Below the pieces are notes generated by a model. That model was not told the DNA's origin, searched no databases, and saw nothing but the letters and a program-made list of their open reading frames with translations. Shown one piece after another: positions 1-8,888 of a DNA stretch of 61,776 bases. A program made the position numbers and the translations under genes. Positions within the stretch are counted from its first letter, which is position 1, and each line of letters starts with the position of its first letter. The stretch is from Candidatus Kuenenia hertensis (GTDB lineage: Bacteria; Planctomycetota; Brocadiia; Brocadiales; Brocadiaceae): assembly GCA_021646465.1 (NCBI GenBank), contig SOET01000026.1:1-61776 (forward strand). The letters run 5' to 3'.

Positions 1-1
1 A

Positions 2-116
2 GGGAGAGGAAGACGAAAAGAAGGATGATGAATTGATGGATAACGGTCGCCTTTGTACTGCGAGCATCAGCAACGAAGAGGGAGAGGAAGATGAAAAGAA
101 GGGCGATGAATTGATG
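2..116. repeat. Two-copy direct repeat, about 37 bp per copy
   Basis: Copies at about 2-38 and 80-116 begin GGGAGAGGAAGA and end GATGAATTGATG, with only a few substitutions. The first copy touches the window edge, so more units may lie upstream. In one frame both encode the acidic peptide GEEDEKK.DELM. Confidence 0.6.
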
Positions 117-131
117 AGGGTCATAGGGTGA
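3..131 (+). CDS. C-terminal fragment of an acidic, repeat-containing protein (5' end outside window)
   Basis: An open frame enters from the left edge and stops at TGA 129-131. It encodes about 42 residues rich in Glu, Asp and Lys, with a motif GEEDEKK-x-DELM occurring twice, 26 residues apart. At DNA level this is a direct repeat of about 37 bp (2-38 and 80-116) with few mismatches. The acidic/lysine composition suggests a disordered tail of a longer protein; no function can be assigned. It could also be a chance open frame across a DNA repeat, since the N-terminal part is not visible. Confidence 0.3.
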   Translation, partial: GEEDEKKDDELMDNGRLCTASISNEEGEEDEKKGDELMRVIG

Positions 132-189
132 GGGGTTAAGTTTATAGTAAAGGCTTCATTCTTTTATCTTTTATGCGGTTTTTGAGTGG

Positions 190-217
190 CACGGGCAAAC
201 AACTCTGTTTGCCCGTG
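190..217. repeat. Hairpin with 11-bp stem and AACTCT loop
   Basis: CACGGGCAAAC and its exact reverse complement are separated by AACTCT. There is no T-run, so it is a poor intrinsic terminator. The apical AAAC..GTTT resembles palindromes near 44.7 and 52.5 kb, suggesting one interspersed family. Confidence 0.55.
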
Positions 218-476
218 CTTAACTTATAACGTTAAGGAATTTCAATCCTGTATTAAAAGAATTTCCGGACATTACCACGGTACCTTGGTTACGGATAAAG
301 AGGCGTAGGTTTCTTACCCGCTTTTTCGTTAAAATAAGGTTTATCCAGCTTGGGAAGGATATAATTATGTATGTCGATATTTATAGAATGCTATTCATGA
401 TGAGGCAAAATCTGCGAAGGAATTTGGGTGGGGCAGTCATTGGAGGGATATACTGGGAGGTAAAAATGTTGATTCT
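218..476. other. Intergenic stretch without recognised feature
   Basis: I see no long open frame, RNA gene or strong promoter here. The stretch lies between the hairpin at 190-217 and the 3' end of the minus-strand LolA-like gene. It may hold decayed sequence. Confidence 0.4.
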
Positions 477-1193
477 TCATTGAAACGGTTCAACAACTTC
501 GACTCCCCTTGGAACGTCAAAAACAAAGAGTTTATCAGACATCCGGCTGTTGAGTTTTATGTGGTCGAATTCAATTATATTGACTACTTCACCACCGCTT
601 TCATGTAATTCTATTTTGACCGGGAGCCATAGGCCTTCATCTATCCACAGGCGAATTTTCGTGTATTGAGTTGAAGTGTTTCTGGGAAGTAAATCGAGCA
701 CGTAGAAACATTTTTTGCCGATTTCAGTGGTATCTGTCAGGGAAATAGTATAGTCCTTTCTTGCTGAAGCTACAGATTCCCCGTAACCAAATCCAAAAAA
801 ATTTAAGCTCTGAGAGGTTTGTTTTCCTTTGTTGATGGTGTATTTTTCTACTTGCTTTGCTTTTGGATGATATACCCATATGTGTTTTCCGTCAATTATG
901 TTTACTTCATCGCGGGGTGGGTCAAATTTCAAAAGTAAGCGGTCGGGTTTCTTGTAATGGATTTTCCCCTTTGATATTTCGGTTGATTCAAGTAATGGTA
1001 TGGTTCTGGTGATCACTATGCCGGCTTTCATGGTCTTAAATTCTCCGTCCGCTTTTTCTACCTCCAGGAGAACTTCGTCCAAAGTCTTGTATTTTGTTGT
1101 TTCGTTGCAAAGGGTTATTCTATTAACAAGAAATATACTTATAACAAAGGCAAAGAGGCTAAAAAATATAATGTTAAAAATTTGTTTATCCAT
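477..1193 (-). CDS. lolA: LolA-like outer-membrane lipoprotein carrier protein
   Basis: This 238-residue protein has an N-terminal hydrophobic segment (about residues 9-27) typical of a signal peptide, followed by a beta-rich domain with LolA family features: KGKIHYKKPDRLLLKFDPP, a DGKHIWVYHP strand, and a C-terminal LWIDEGLWLPVKIEL strand. LolA is a periplasmic chaperone that carries lipoproteins from LolCDE to the outer membrane, consistent with a Gram-negative type envelope. Its ATG overlaps the stop of the upstream HAD gene by 8 nt (ATGGATAA), so the two are probably translationally coupled. The family also contains LolA-like proteins of other function, so the symbol rests on fold-level similarity. 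Confidence 0.75.
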   Translation of the reverse strand: MDKQIFNIIFFSLFAFVISIFLVNRITLCNETTKYKTLDEVLLEVEKADGEFKTMKAGIVITRTIPLLESTEISKGKIHYKKPDRLLLKFDPPRDEVNIIDGKHIWVYHPKAKQVEKYTINKGKQTSQSLNFFGFGYGESVASARKDYTISLTDTTEIGKKCFYVLDLLPRNTSTQYTKIRLWIDEGLWLPVKIELHESGGEVVNIIEFDHIKLNSRMSDKLFVFDVPRGVEVVEPFQ

Positions 1194-1785
1194 GTGTGTT
1201 TAAGCTTGACCTTTCAAAATGTTCAATAATGTGTACGATATCGTTAATGCGATCTATTTCAAAATCAGGTATTATCTCTGTTTCGACATATTCTTTGTAA
1301 CGCAAAAGAGCCGTTTGTGTCCCCGCTGCTTTGCCACACATAATATCATACTTATAGTCACCGACCATCAATAAATGATTGGTATGGATATCCATCATTC
1401 TGCTGAGCAGAAAAATAGCATCAGGTGCGGGTTTTGGCTTGGCGTCATCACGGCTTACAATAAATTCAAAATGCAGATTATGTTTCTGAAGAACGGTTTC
1501 AACCGATTTGCGTGAATTGCGTGTGAGAAGTGCGGTCTTTAATTGTTTTTTTTCTAAAAATTCCAGAATTTCTGTTACCCCTTCATTGAGTTCGGATTCT
1601 AATGCTGCTTGTTCCTCAAAACGTTCAAGGATGCCCATTGCCCTTGTGCGTTCTTCAGGACTGGATTGTTCCGCATAGTCCAGGATAAAACCGACCTTTG
1701 CACCGATTTCCCTTTCAATAGCTGCGAAATCTGCCTTGGGCTTGGTGAGTGTTCCGTCCATATCAAATATGATTCCCTGTAGCAT
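1186..1785 (-). CDS. HAD-superfamily hydrolase, phosphoglycolate-phosphatase-like
   Basis: The 199-residue protein carries all four HAD motifs: DMDGT near residue 8 (nucleophile and acid/base Asp), the Thr/Arg loop LLTRNS near 86, the Lys in KPKPAPD near 114, and the acidic GDYKYD near 141. An alpha-helical cap lies between motifs 1 and 2, as in subfamily IA. Such enzymes dephosphorylate small phosphorylated metabolites; substrate cannot be read from sequence. The ATG at 1785 has an AGGAG about 9 nt upstream. It is the first gene of a two-gene minus-strand unit with the LolA-like gene. Confidence 0.85.
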   Translation of the reverse strand: MLQGIIFDMDGTLTKPKADFAAIEREIGAKVGFILDYAEQSSPEERTRAMGILERFEEQAALESELNEGVTEILEFLEKKQLKTALLTRNSRKSVETVLQKHNLHFEFIVSRDDAKPKPAPDAIFLLSRMMDIHTNHLLMVGDYKYDIMCGKAAGTQTALLRYKEYVETEIIPDFEIDRINDIVHIIEHFERSSLNTHG

Positions 1786-1977
1786 AATGTTATGCTCCTG
1801 AGTTTATTGTGACTATTCAGGTAAAAGTAATAAAAATAACTGGTACAAGTAAGATAATATAAAATTTTACCTGTTTTCTACTACTGTTAAAAGTATTTTA
1901 TCAATAAAAGTGTAAAACTGCTGCTTGCAATTTTTGTAAAAACAGAGAAGTTATGGTGCAATGAACAAAATGAATAG

Positions 1978-1993
1978 TGGTATAAAGTTTGCG
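1978..1993 (+). promoter_or_regulatory. Possible sigma-54 promoter
   Basis: TGGTATAAAGTTTGCG has the GG-N10-GC spacing of the -24/-12 element and shares the GGTAT...TTTGC form of better-placed sites before flgB and fliF. It is about 330 bp upstream of the first gene, so relevance is uncertain. Confidence 0.3.
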
Positions 1994-2204
1994 AAGTGTT
2001 TTAGAGTTTATTGAAAGGCGGTTTTTTATCGAAGAAATACAGATGTTGTCATAGATGTAGTAATAGATTTACTTCTCAACAGTTACAACCTCTTTTGTTT
2101 TTTGTTGTGAAAAAATTGCCGGGTGTTTTGTATTCTTTTAAGAATTAATAAACTGCACAAAATCGTATTTTTAAACAGTTAATAGTAATTAAAAAATAGT
2201 TGTG

Positions 2205-2231
2205 TTGAAAAATTAGACGTTTTGATATACT
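2205..2231 (+). promoter_or_regulatory. Possible sigma-70 type promoter before the NtrC-type gene
   Basis: TTGAAA (2205-2210) and TATACT (2226-2231) are separated by 15 bp, shorter than the optimal 17. The site is about 90 bp upstream of the ATG at 2324. Confidence 0.3.
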
Positions 2232-2323
2232 GCCAATCTAAAAGGCCTTAAGAAAAGATTATTACGTACCCTTGGGACCCTTTTTTAGAGGGGATATGCT
2301 TGTTTTTATGGAAAGGTTAGTAA

Positions 2324-3733
2324 ATGACGCCAAAAGGAATAATTCTTGTTGTTGATGATGAAGAAACAATCAGGCTTTCCGTTAAGGAGTTTTTAGACGC
2401 GCAGGGTTATGAAGCAATTGTTGCCGATAGCTGCGAAGAAGCATTGGAAAAAATGGATACATTCATGCCGGATTTGATATTGTTGGATTTAAGATTGCCT
2501 AATATAAACGGTGTGGAACTTATTGGGAAAATCAAAGAAAAAGACCCGAATGCGCTCATGGTGGTGATGACGGGATATGGAAGCGTGGACTCCGCGGTTG
2601 AAGTGATGAGATTGGGAGCGTACGATTATTTAGAGAAGCCGTTTAAACTGGAACGGTTAAAATCGGTGGTTGAAAAAGCATTGAGGAAGCAGGGATTGCG
2701 TCAGGAGGTGCTTGAAATACAGGAAAAGCAATGGACGTTTGACGAAGAATCTGATGGAATCATTATTGGCAACAGCCCGCAGATGAAAGAGATTTATTCT
2801 CTTATTAAACAGGTGGCGAAGAGTTCTTCTACCACGGTATTAATACAGGGCGAAAGCGGTACGGGGAAAGAGCTTGTTGCGAGGGCAGTTCATCGATTAA
2901 GTGCCAGAAAATCAGGGCGATTTGTTGATATAAATTGTGCTGCACTGACGGAAAGCCTCCTTGAAGCAGAATTGTTTGGTTATGAAAAAGGGGCGTTTAC
3001 CGGTGCGGCAACAGCCGGTAAACCTGGCTTGTTTGAAGTTGCCGATAAAGGCACTGTTTTTTTAGACGAAATAGGAGAGATGGGGATTTTGCTGCAGGCA
3101 AAATTGTTAAGAATTCTGCAGGAAAGGCAATTCAAAAGAGTTGGGGGCATTAACGATATCAGGATAGATGTTCGGATTATTGCCTCGACAAACAGAAACC
3201 TTGATGATGAAATAGAAGCGGGGAATTTTAGAAAGGATTTGTATTATAGATTGAAGGTATTGCCGATTTATGTACCGCCGTTAAGGGATAGAAAAGAAGA
3301 TATTATGCTTTTGGTTAAATATTTCATTCACAAATATAATAATGAGTTTAGTAAGAATATTTGTGATATTCCCTCCGATACGGAGCAGATTTTATTGGAA
3401 TATGGCTGGCCGGGAAACATTAGAGAATTAAAGAATGTCATAGAGAGGGCGGTATTGATTGCAAATGGTAATGTATTGTTGCCGAAATATGTTGCAAATA
3501 TCAGTTTTGTGAAAAAAGAACCGGAAAGTATGGCTGGCATTGCAGATGCTGAAAATGCTGATAACAGCGGAAATGACGGAATGGATGTTCGTTCACTGGC
3601 ATATATGGAAAAGCGGCACATAGAAAAGGTTCTTAAAGATGCCTCCTGGCGAAGGGCTGAGGCAGCCAGGATATTGGGCATTAACAGGACGACATTATAC
3701 AATAAAATAAAAGAGTATGGTATTGCGCAGTAA
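2324..3733 (+). CDS. Sigma-54-dependent response regulator (NtrC/AtoC type)
   Basis: The 469-residue protein has three domains. An N-terminal receiver (about 1-125) has the acidic pocket VVDDEE and phosphoacceptor Asp in LLDLRLP. A central AAA+ domain (about 145-380) has Walker A GESGTGKE, the sigma-54 contact loop GAFTGA and Walker B VFLDEIGEM. A C-terminal Fis-type helix-turn-helix ends RRAEAARILGINRTTLYNKI. It is expected to activate sigma-54 RNA polymerase after phosphorylation. No partner kinase gene is adjacent; the next gene begins with another receiver. AAAGG lies 7 nt before the ATG. Targets are unknown; nearby flagellar genes with sigma-54-like sites are candidates. Confidence 0.92.
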   Translation: MTPKGIILVVDDEETIRLSVKEFLDAQGYEAIVADSCEEALEKMDTFMPDLILLDLRLPNINGVELIGKIKEKDPNALMVVMTGYGSVDSAVEVMRLGAYDYLEKPFKLERLKSVVEKALRKQGLRQEVLEIQEKQWTFDEESDGIIIGNSPQMKEIYSLIKQVAKSSSTTVLIQGESGTGKELVARAVHRLSARKSGRFVDINCAALTESLLEAELFGYEKGAFTGAATAGKPGLFEVADKGTVFLDEIGEMGILLQAKLLRILQERQFKRVGGINDIRIDVRIIASTNRNLDDEIEAGNFRKDLYYRLKVLPIYVPPLRDRKEDIMLLVKYFIHKYNNEFSKNICDIPSDTEQILLEYGWPGNIRELKNVIERAVLIANGNVLLPKYVANISFVKKEPESMAGIADAENADNSGNDGMDVRSLAYMEKRHIEKVLKDASWRRAEAARILGINRTTLYNKIKEYGIAQ

Positions 3734-3796
3734 CTATGATAGCGGAAGAGACCGTTTTGTTAGATAATAGTTAAAAAACTCGTTGATAAAGAGAAG

Positions 3797-5329
3797 ATGA
3801 AGAAAAAGATTTTATTAGTAGATGATGAAGAAACGCTAAGATGGGCTTTGAAGGATACGCTTTTGGATGATGGTTATGATGTGGAAGATACGAATGATAG
3901 TGTTGAAGCTCTGAAATTAGCGAAAAAAATAAAGTATGACTTGGTAATTAGTGATTTAACTATGCCAGCCATGAATGGTGTGCAGTTAATTTCTGAGATA
4001 AAGAAAGTCAGTCCTGCCACAAAGGCGGTTATTATGACAGGGTATGGTTCGACGGAGGCAGTTATCGAGGCGATGCACACGGGTGTTTCTGATTTTATAA
4101 CAAAGCCTTTTAAACTTGAACATATTAAGAAAGTAATTCGTAAAGTTCTGAATGAACACGGTAATTCTGATGCAAATGCGGATAACGGAAAAAAGTATGG
4201 GAATGAAGGGATGTGGTCGTGCGAAGAATTTACGGGTAAACAAAGGGAGTCTTACTATGTTGCAGAAGATGAAACAGAGATATCAAATCGTGTTTTTTAT
4301 GATGCTGTTGAAACTGACGGGAGCAATTTGGTGCTGTTTGGGAGTTTTTCACGTGAGGCAGGGGTGAAAAATCTGGACACGGTAATAAAAAGTGTTTTTC
4401 GCTATGAAGCAAAAACATGCCGATCTTCATCATCACTGGCAAAAAGCATTAATAACTATCTATGTGAAAATGTAAAAAAACGTTTTCCTCTTATACTCTT
4501 CTGTTTGATCCGGGATAAATCAGCACAAAAACTCTCTTATTCTGTTTGTGGTGAAGAATTTACATGTTTTATGTTTTCACGGAATAATGAAATGACATAT
4601 TTGCAATCATATTCTTCTTATTTGAACATGTTTCCTGATATAGGCGTGATTGAGCGAACCTTGCCTATGACGTCAGGCAATAGATTTATTGTAATTGATA
4701 ACAGTGCCGTTGCGAAAGGTCTTCGGAAGGGAATTCTTCAGAAAGACCGGTTGAAAGAAGTGTTTGAGAAAGGCGCCGGTGAGAGTTGTGAGGAAATAGC
4801 AAAAAAAATGAAACATGAAATAGAAGGATGGTATGAGCTGGCTGCTGACGAACGTAATAGTTCTGTCCTGGTTTTTAAATTCGAGAATAGCGAATGTCGT
4901 CCCTGGAAAGAGGAAATAAACATTTTCAGGCCAATTCATGATTATGATGAGATAATAAAATTATTGGAGGAAAAGTTGTCAAAAGCAGTAAATGACGAAT
5001 GTAAGAGACAAGAAATTATTACGTCTGTTAATGAGGCGGTTTTGAACGCATTATTCTTTGCATATAAAGAAGGAGAAAAAGGGGACATTGCTTTAAAATT
5101 TTCGAGATCCGGGGAAGAGATTCTCATAGAAGTAAACGATAGGGGATGCGGATTTGACACACAGAATTATACTGAACCTGATACGACATTGTACAGAGGT
5201 ATAACAAGAAAAGACGGGAGGGGAATTTTTATTATGAAACAGTTGATGGATCGGGTAATGATACAATCCCACAAGGGGACAGGGACTTCAGTCTTTTTGG
5301 CAAAACGGGTAAACTTTAATGGAAATTGA
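3797..5329 (+). CDS. Receiver + degenerate PP2C-like + RsbW-type ATPase fusion protein
   Basis: The 510-residue protein starts with a receiver (about 1-120; LLVDDEE, phosphoacceptor in VISDLTMP, conserved Lys in TKPFK). The middle (about 165-365) reads like a SpoIIE/RsbU-type PP2C phosphatase by order of segments (FYDAVETDGSNLVLFGSFS, then DERNSSVLVFKF), but the GGD and DD metal-ligand acids are not evident, so it is probably inactive. The C-terminus (about 385-505) is a serine-kinase/anti-sigma ATPase domain with N-box SVNEAVLNALFFAY, DRGCGFD and GRGIFIMKQLMD. This links two-component input to partner switching. The next gene, a STAS protein, overlaps it by 11 nt and is the likely partner. 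The middle-domain call is by pattern only. Confidence 0.75.
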   Translation: MKKKILLVDDEETLRWALKDTLLDDGYDVEDTNDSVEALKLAKKIKYDLVISDLTMPAMNGVQLISEIKKVSPATKAVIMTGYGSTEAVIEAMHTGVSDFITKPFKLEHIKKVIRKVLNEHGNSDANADNGKKYGNEGMWSCEEFTGKQRESYYVAEDETEISNRVFYDAVETDGSNLVLFGSFSREAGVKNLDTVIKSVFRYEAKTCRSSSSLAKSINNYLCENVKKRFPLILFCLIRDKSAQKLSYSVCGEEFTCFMFSRNNEMTYLQSYSSYLNMFPDIGVIERTLPMTSGNRFIVIDNSAVAKGLRKGILQKDRLKEVFEKGAGESCEEIAKKMKHEIEGWYELAADERNSSVLVFKFENSECRPWKEEINIFRPIHDYDEIIKLLEEKLSKAVNDECKRQEIITSVNEAVLNALFFAYKEGEKGDIALKFSRSGEEILIEVNDRGCGFDTQNYTEPDTTLYRGITRKDGRGIFIMKQLMDRVMIQSHKGTGTSVFLAKRVNFNGN

Positions 5330-5705
5330 GAAGCAGGAAAAAGGAGATGTGGTTGTGTTATTGCCTAAAGGAAACCTGGTGTTCGGTGGGGTAAAGGAAT
5401 TAGAGGATATACTTGAGGCATTATGTAACGATGCCTGCAATATTATACTGGATTTAAAATATATAAAATTTATTTCTGCAAATGCATTGGGGATTATAGC
5501 CTATTATGCAGGTTGTTTCAGAGAGAAACAGAAAGGGTTTAAATTAATTCAAATAAATACTAATATCAGGAAATTGATGGATATTACCGGTTTACTTCGG
5601 ATTGTAGAAGTATTTGAAAACGAGAATGAAGCAATATCAAGTATGGGGCCCCGTGTTGGGAAACTGGAAAAAACATTTTTATGGTCAGGGGAAGATGTAT
5701 CGTAA
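5319..5705 (+). CDS. STAS-domain protein, anti-sigma-factor-antagonist type, lacking the phosphoacceptor serine
   Basis: The 128-residue protein is a single STAS domain: a VLLPKGNLVFGGVKELED start, a central NIILDLKYIKFI strand and a C-terminal IRKLMDITGLLRIVEVFENE region, as in SpoIIAA and RsbV. In SpoIIAA the conserved loop is D-S-S-G-L-G with Ser58 phosphorylated; here the aligned segment is S-A-N-A-L-G, so the Asp, both Ser and the Gly are replaced. Regulation by Ser phosphorylation therefore looks lost. It overlaps the upstream gene by 11 nt, so the two products are likely made together and may bind each other. Alignment was by eye. Confidence 0.8.
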   Translation: MEIEKQEKGDVVVLLPKGNLVFGGVKELEDILEALCNDACNIILDLKYIKFISANALGIIAYYAGCFREKQKGFKLIQINTNIRKLMDITGLLRIVEVFENENEAISSMGPRVGKLEKTFLWSGEDVS

Positions 5706-5728
5706 TTTTATTAAAAAGGTGATGTAAT

Positions 5729-6769
5729 ATGACAAATGATCCATCCGAAGAAAAAAAAGAGTCAGAATTAAATGAAATAATCGAGGGGCTGCGAAATCAG
5801 GACGATAAGGATTCTTTTCAGGAAGATATTCTTCCTGATGAAGACGCACAGGAGTTGTCAAAATCAAAATCACCGGACATGGATGATATGTCGGCCCAGG
5901 CAGAGGCTTCTGAAGGGGATGAGGTTCCCCCGGATAAAAAGAAATCAAAAACACCGAAATCAAAACCGGCAAAAACAAAAAAATCACCAAAAACAGGCAT
6001 ATTGCTGAATCAATACGTACTTTCCGTTATGGTAATTTTTTTGATAGTAGGGGCGATAGGTTTCTTCTTATTCCTCCAGAAGGACTGGATTAAAGTGAAA
6101 AGTGATAAAATGGTTACCAAGCTTGTGGAGAAGAAACTGGAAGAATCTCTGGATAAATACCTGGAATCAAACGAGAAATTAAAGGGTGGCAAAAGGAAGA
6201 AAATAAAATTGTCCGGCGACACAAAGGGGAAGGATGTTCCGGGTACATTGCAAGTACAAGAAGAAACACAGGAAGATCGGTCAAAATATATAATCGAAGC
6301 AAATCGGTTGTACGAACAGGGAGATTATAAGACGGCGGCTTCTCTCTATGAAAAGGGATTAGACAAATCGATGCCATTTTTGAATGAGGATTTTATTGTA
6401 TACCGCCTGGGCAATTGTTATTTTAATTCAGGAGATTACAAGGAAGCCCTTGAAGTATTTAGACATTTAAATAATGATTATCTTCACAGCGAGCATCAAT
6501 TAAAAAGCAGATTAAAAATGGGGGAATGCTATGCAGGGTTGGGGGATTATCAGCAGGCGAGAAAAACTCTTTATTCCGTTATTGCGCAGGAGGGCAATTG
6601 CGAAACGGAAGAAGACAAAGCGTGCGTGGTAGATTCCTATTTTAAAATCGGAGATTATTATCTGCAGGAGGCAAAACGGCTGAAGAATGTATCCCAAACG
6701 ATAGGAACGACTACCGCTATGCCTGAAGAAAACAAAGACGATTTGTATACGAAGAAAGATGTTAAATAA
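5729..6769 (+). CDS. Single-pass membrane protein with C-terminal TPR repeats
   Basis: The 346-residue protein begins with about 90 charged, low-complexity residues ending in a Lys/Pro/Ser-rich tract, then has one membrane helix (about 96-116; YVLSVMVIFLIVGAIGFFLF). A coiled region follows, then TPR-like pairs from about 185 (EANRLYEQGDYKTAASLYEKGL, YRLGNCYFNSGDYKEALEVF, KMGECYAGLGDYQQARKTL). The basic N-terminus suggests a cytoplasmic tail with the TPR domain in the periplasm. It has AAGGTGAT before its ATG, 23 nt after the STAS gene. Its neighbour is an exported STN/TPR protein. No named family was recognised; a role in envelope or flagellar assembly is inferred from context only. Confidence 0.7.
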   Translation: MTNDPSEEKKESELNEIIEGLRNQDDKDSFQEDILPDEDAQELSKSKSPDMDDMSAQAEASEGDEVPPDKKKSKTPKSKPAKTKKSPKTGILLNQYVLSVMVIFLIVGAIGFFLFLQKDWIKVKSDKMVTKLVEKKLEESLDKYLESNEKLKGGKRKKIKLSGDTKGKDVPGTLQVQEETQEDRSKYIIEANRLYEQGDYKTAASLYEKGLDKSMPFLNEDFIVYRLGNCYFNSGDYKEALEVFRHLNNDYLHSEHQLKSRLKMGECYAGLGDYQQARKTLYSVIAQEGNCETEEDKACVVDSYFKIGDYYLQEAKRLKNVSQTIGTTTAMPEENKDDLYTKKDVK

Positions 6770-6792
6770 AACTTTTGTATATTATTCATGAA

Positions 6793-8637
6793 ATGACAAA
6801 AATGAATAGAAGAATAATTTTTATTATAGCATTGTTTTTGTGTGTATTCCCTGTTTTTTCTTTCATTAAAGCAGAAGAAGAGATCTCTGGTGATGTGAAT
6901 GGGGATGTTTCAAATAATGTGCAGAGCATGCTGGACGAAGAGAAGAGAAACCTGGAAATGCTTCAAATGCAGTTACAGGCAATAGATGAGTCCGGTGAGT
7001 TAGACGAAACATTGGACAGAGAGTTGAGAAACCTTGAGATGCTTCAAATGCAACTGCAAATATTAAGAGATCAGGAGCTTGAAGGAAAGGAGGGCAAGGA
7101 AGCAGATGGGGAACCACGTAAAAAAGAGCTTGCTGAACAGGAGGAAAGAAAAGAAGTTATAATACAACCAAATGAGAATATTATATTGAAAAAAGAAGTG
7201 GATGCGTATGATGTACCGGTTTACTCAATTGATGCAAAACAGGTGCAGGTATCTGAAATATTAAAAGCATTGTCTGCAAGTTATGGCAAGAGTATCATTG
7301 TGGATGAAAATGTTGCCCCCGAATATTTATCATCGTTTATAAACATATCGATTGAAAAGAGCCCGTTGCAGGATATATTGGAGGTAATTCTTGGGATGCG
7401 CAACCTGGAATTTATCCCGAAAGAAAATGCTATATTTGTTACCTCATTATCACAGCTTAATGTTGATACGGCTTATGAATATTATCGGGACAAAGCCGCT
7501 CAAATGTATCAAAGAGCTCAGATAAAATATCCCGACGATAAAAGGGTAGTGAAGGCGTATTATGAGTTGGGAAACTATTATTATGATTTGGGTTTTAATT
7601 TTCTTGCGTTGCAGGAATATCAGGTTGTTGCAAAAAAATATATAACCTCTCCGTTTGCAAAAGATGCTTCATTTAAAACAGGAAATTGTTATTGCCGGTT
7701 AAATGATCCTGAAAGCGCCATGCGTGGATATTTTCAGTTTATCTACCGTTATCCGAAAGATCCATTAGTTGCGGATGCTTTTGTAGGGATAGGTGATTCT
7801 TTGATGATGCAGGGATTTTATGAGAAGGCAAAAGATACCTATGAAAAGGTTTTGAATGAGTATCCGGATGCAGAGATTGCCGCGAAAGCACAACTTAACG
7901 TTGCGAAAGCACTCGCTAAAATGGAAAAATACAGAGAGGCAATTCGGGCATTGATGCAGGCAAGAGAACGATACAATTCTATTCAGGTAGGGGCAGAGAT
8001 TGAATATCTAATAGGGAAATGTTTGTTCTTGCTGAAGGAGTATCAGGATGCCAAAACAGTTTTAGGAAATTTGCTGGCAAATGGGGGAGATGAAAAGTTT
8101 ATTGAAGACGCAAGTTTCTTATTAGGGGAGTGTTTCTATAATGAGGAGTATTATGTTGAAGCATTCCAGGTTTTTAAAAGGGCTTTAGAAGTTTATCCAA
8201 ATAGCAACAAGGTTCCCCGGGGTATGTATTTGTTGGGAAGGTGTTTGAGGTCAATGAATTTTTATGATTCTGCGATAAATACATTCCAGGAAGGGATGAA
8301 ATTTCAGATGAATAATGAGTATGCAGACAAAATGGCCCTGGAGATAGGGTGGTGTTATTTTGATAATAATAATTACGTGCGTGCGTATGAGAGTTTTGAG
8401 GAGTTTATAAAGAAATATCCTTACAGCAAATCATTGATTGACGGAATGGTTGGCCTGGCAGATGCCCTGTTTTATGAAAAAAAATACGAACAAGCCGTGA
8501 AGGCATATATAGATGTTTTAGGAAATAGTAACGAAAAGAAAATCAGGACGTTTGCATTTGAAAGAATTGGCGCCTGTTATAAATCTATGGGGAAACTGGA
8601 ACAAGCGATAAAAGCGTTTCGTTTGGAATTAGGATAA
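6793..8637 (+). CDS. Exported protein with STN (secretin/TonB short N-terminal) domain and TPR array
   Basis: After a signal peptide (MNRRIIFIIALFLCVFPVFS, about 26 residues) come two copies of a coiled segment, RNLEMLQMQLQ, then an STN-like domain (about 140-215; IDAKQVQVSEILKALSASYG...IVDENV...SPLQDILEVIL), and about ten TPR-like helix pairs to the C-terminus. STN domains are found in secretins and TonB receptors; with a TPR array but no secretin barrel this looks like a periplasmic scaffold. The start is uncertain: TTG 6775, ATG 6793 and ATG 6802 are in frame; the signal peptide fits either ATG. It follows the membrane TPR gene by a few bases and precedes flagellar regulators, recalling periplasmic TPR motor scaffolds such as PflA, but that is inference. 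Confidence 0.7.
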   Translation: MTKMNRRIIFIIALFLCVFPVFSFIKAEEEISGDVNGDVSNNVQSMLDEEKRNLEMLQMQLQAIDESGELDETLDRELRNLEMLQMQLQILRDQELEGKEGKEADGEPRKKELAEQEERKEVIIQPNENIILKKEVDAYDVPVYSIDAKQVQVSEILKALSASYGKSIIVDENVAPEYLSSFINISIEKSPLQDILEVILGMRNLEFIPKENAIFVTSLSQLNVDTAYEYYRDKAAQMYQRAQIKYPDDKRVVKAYYELGNYYYDLGFNFLALQEYQVVAKKYITSPFAKDASFKTGNCYCRLNDPESAMRGYFQFIYRYPKDPLVADAFVGIGDSLMMQGFYEKAKDTYEKVLNEYPDAEIAAKAQLNVAKALAKMEKYREAIRALMQARERYNSIQVGAEIEYLIGKCLFLLKEYQDAKTVLGNLLANGGDEKFIEDASFLLGECFYNEEYYVEAFQVFKRALEVYPNSNKVPRGMYLLGRCLRSMNFYDSAINTFQEGMKFQMNNEYADKMALEIGWCYFDNNNYVRAYESFEEFIKKYPYSKSLIDGMVGLADALFYEKKYEQAVKAYIDVLGNSNEKKIRTFAFERIGACYKSMGKLEQAIKAFRLELG

Positions 8638-8795
8638 AATACATAGTGGCCTGACCTGCAAAAGAATCAACTACCATCTGCTAAAGCTTACGTTTTGAGG
8701 GTTACAGGATTCAAGAGATCAAGTAATCTCCCGAATTATTGATAAGACTTAACCCTGTCGGGAACATTCCCAAATTTTTGCAAAATCCCCCCGGC

Positions 8796-8820
8796 GGGTT
8801 CAGGTCTGTGACCTGAACCC
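8796..8820. repeat. Perfect hairpin, 11-bp stem, 3-nt loop
   Basis: GGGTTCAGGTC, loop TGT, then the exact reverse complement. It shares the TTCAG...CTGAA frame with the hairpin at 8889-8909 while the inner three base pairs differ compensatorily. Confidence 0.75.
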
Positions 8821-8888
8821 CACGTTTCATACCCTGTCTGCCGACAGGCAGGAATGTATATATCGCTATTAATCAGATAAACTATTGG

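Larger units (their letters stand above)
1786..2323. other. Divergent intergenic region with promoter candidates
   Basis: An AT-rich gap of 538 bp separates the minus-strand HAD gene from the plus-strand NtrC-type regulator. It holds a sigma-54-like site (1978-1993) and a sigma-70-like pair (2205-2231). No open frame or RNA gene was recognised. Confidence 0.5.
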
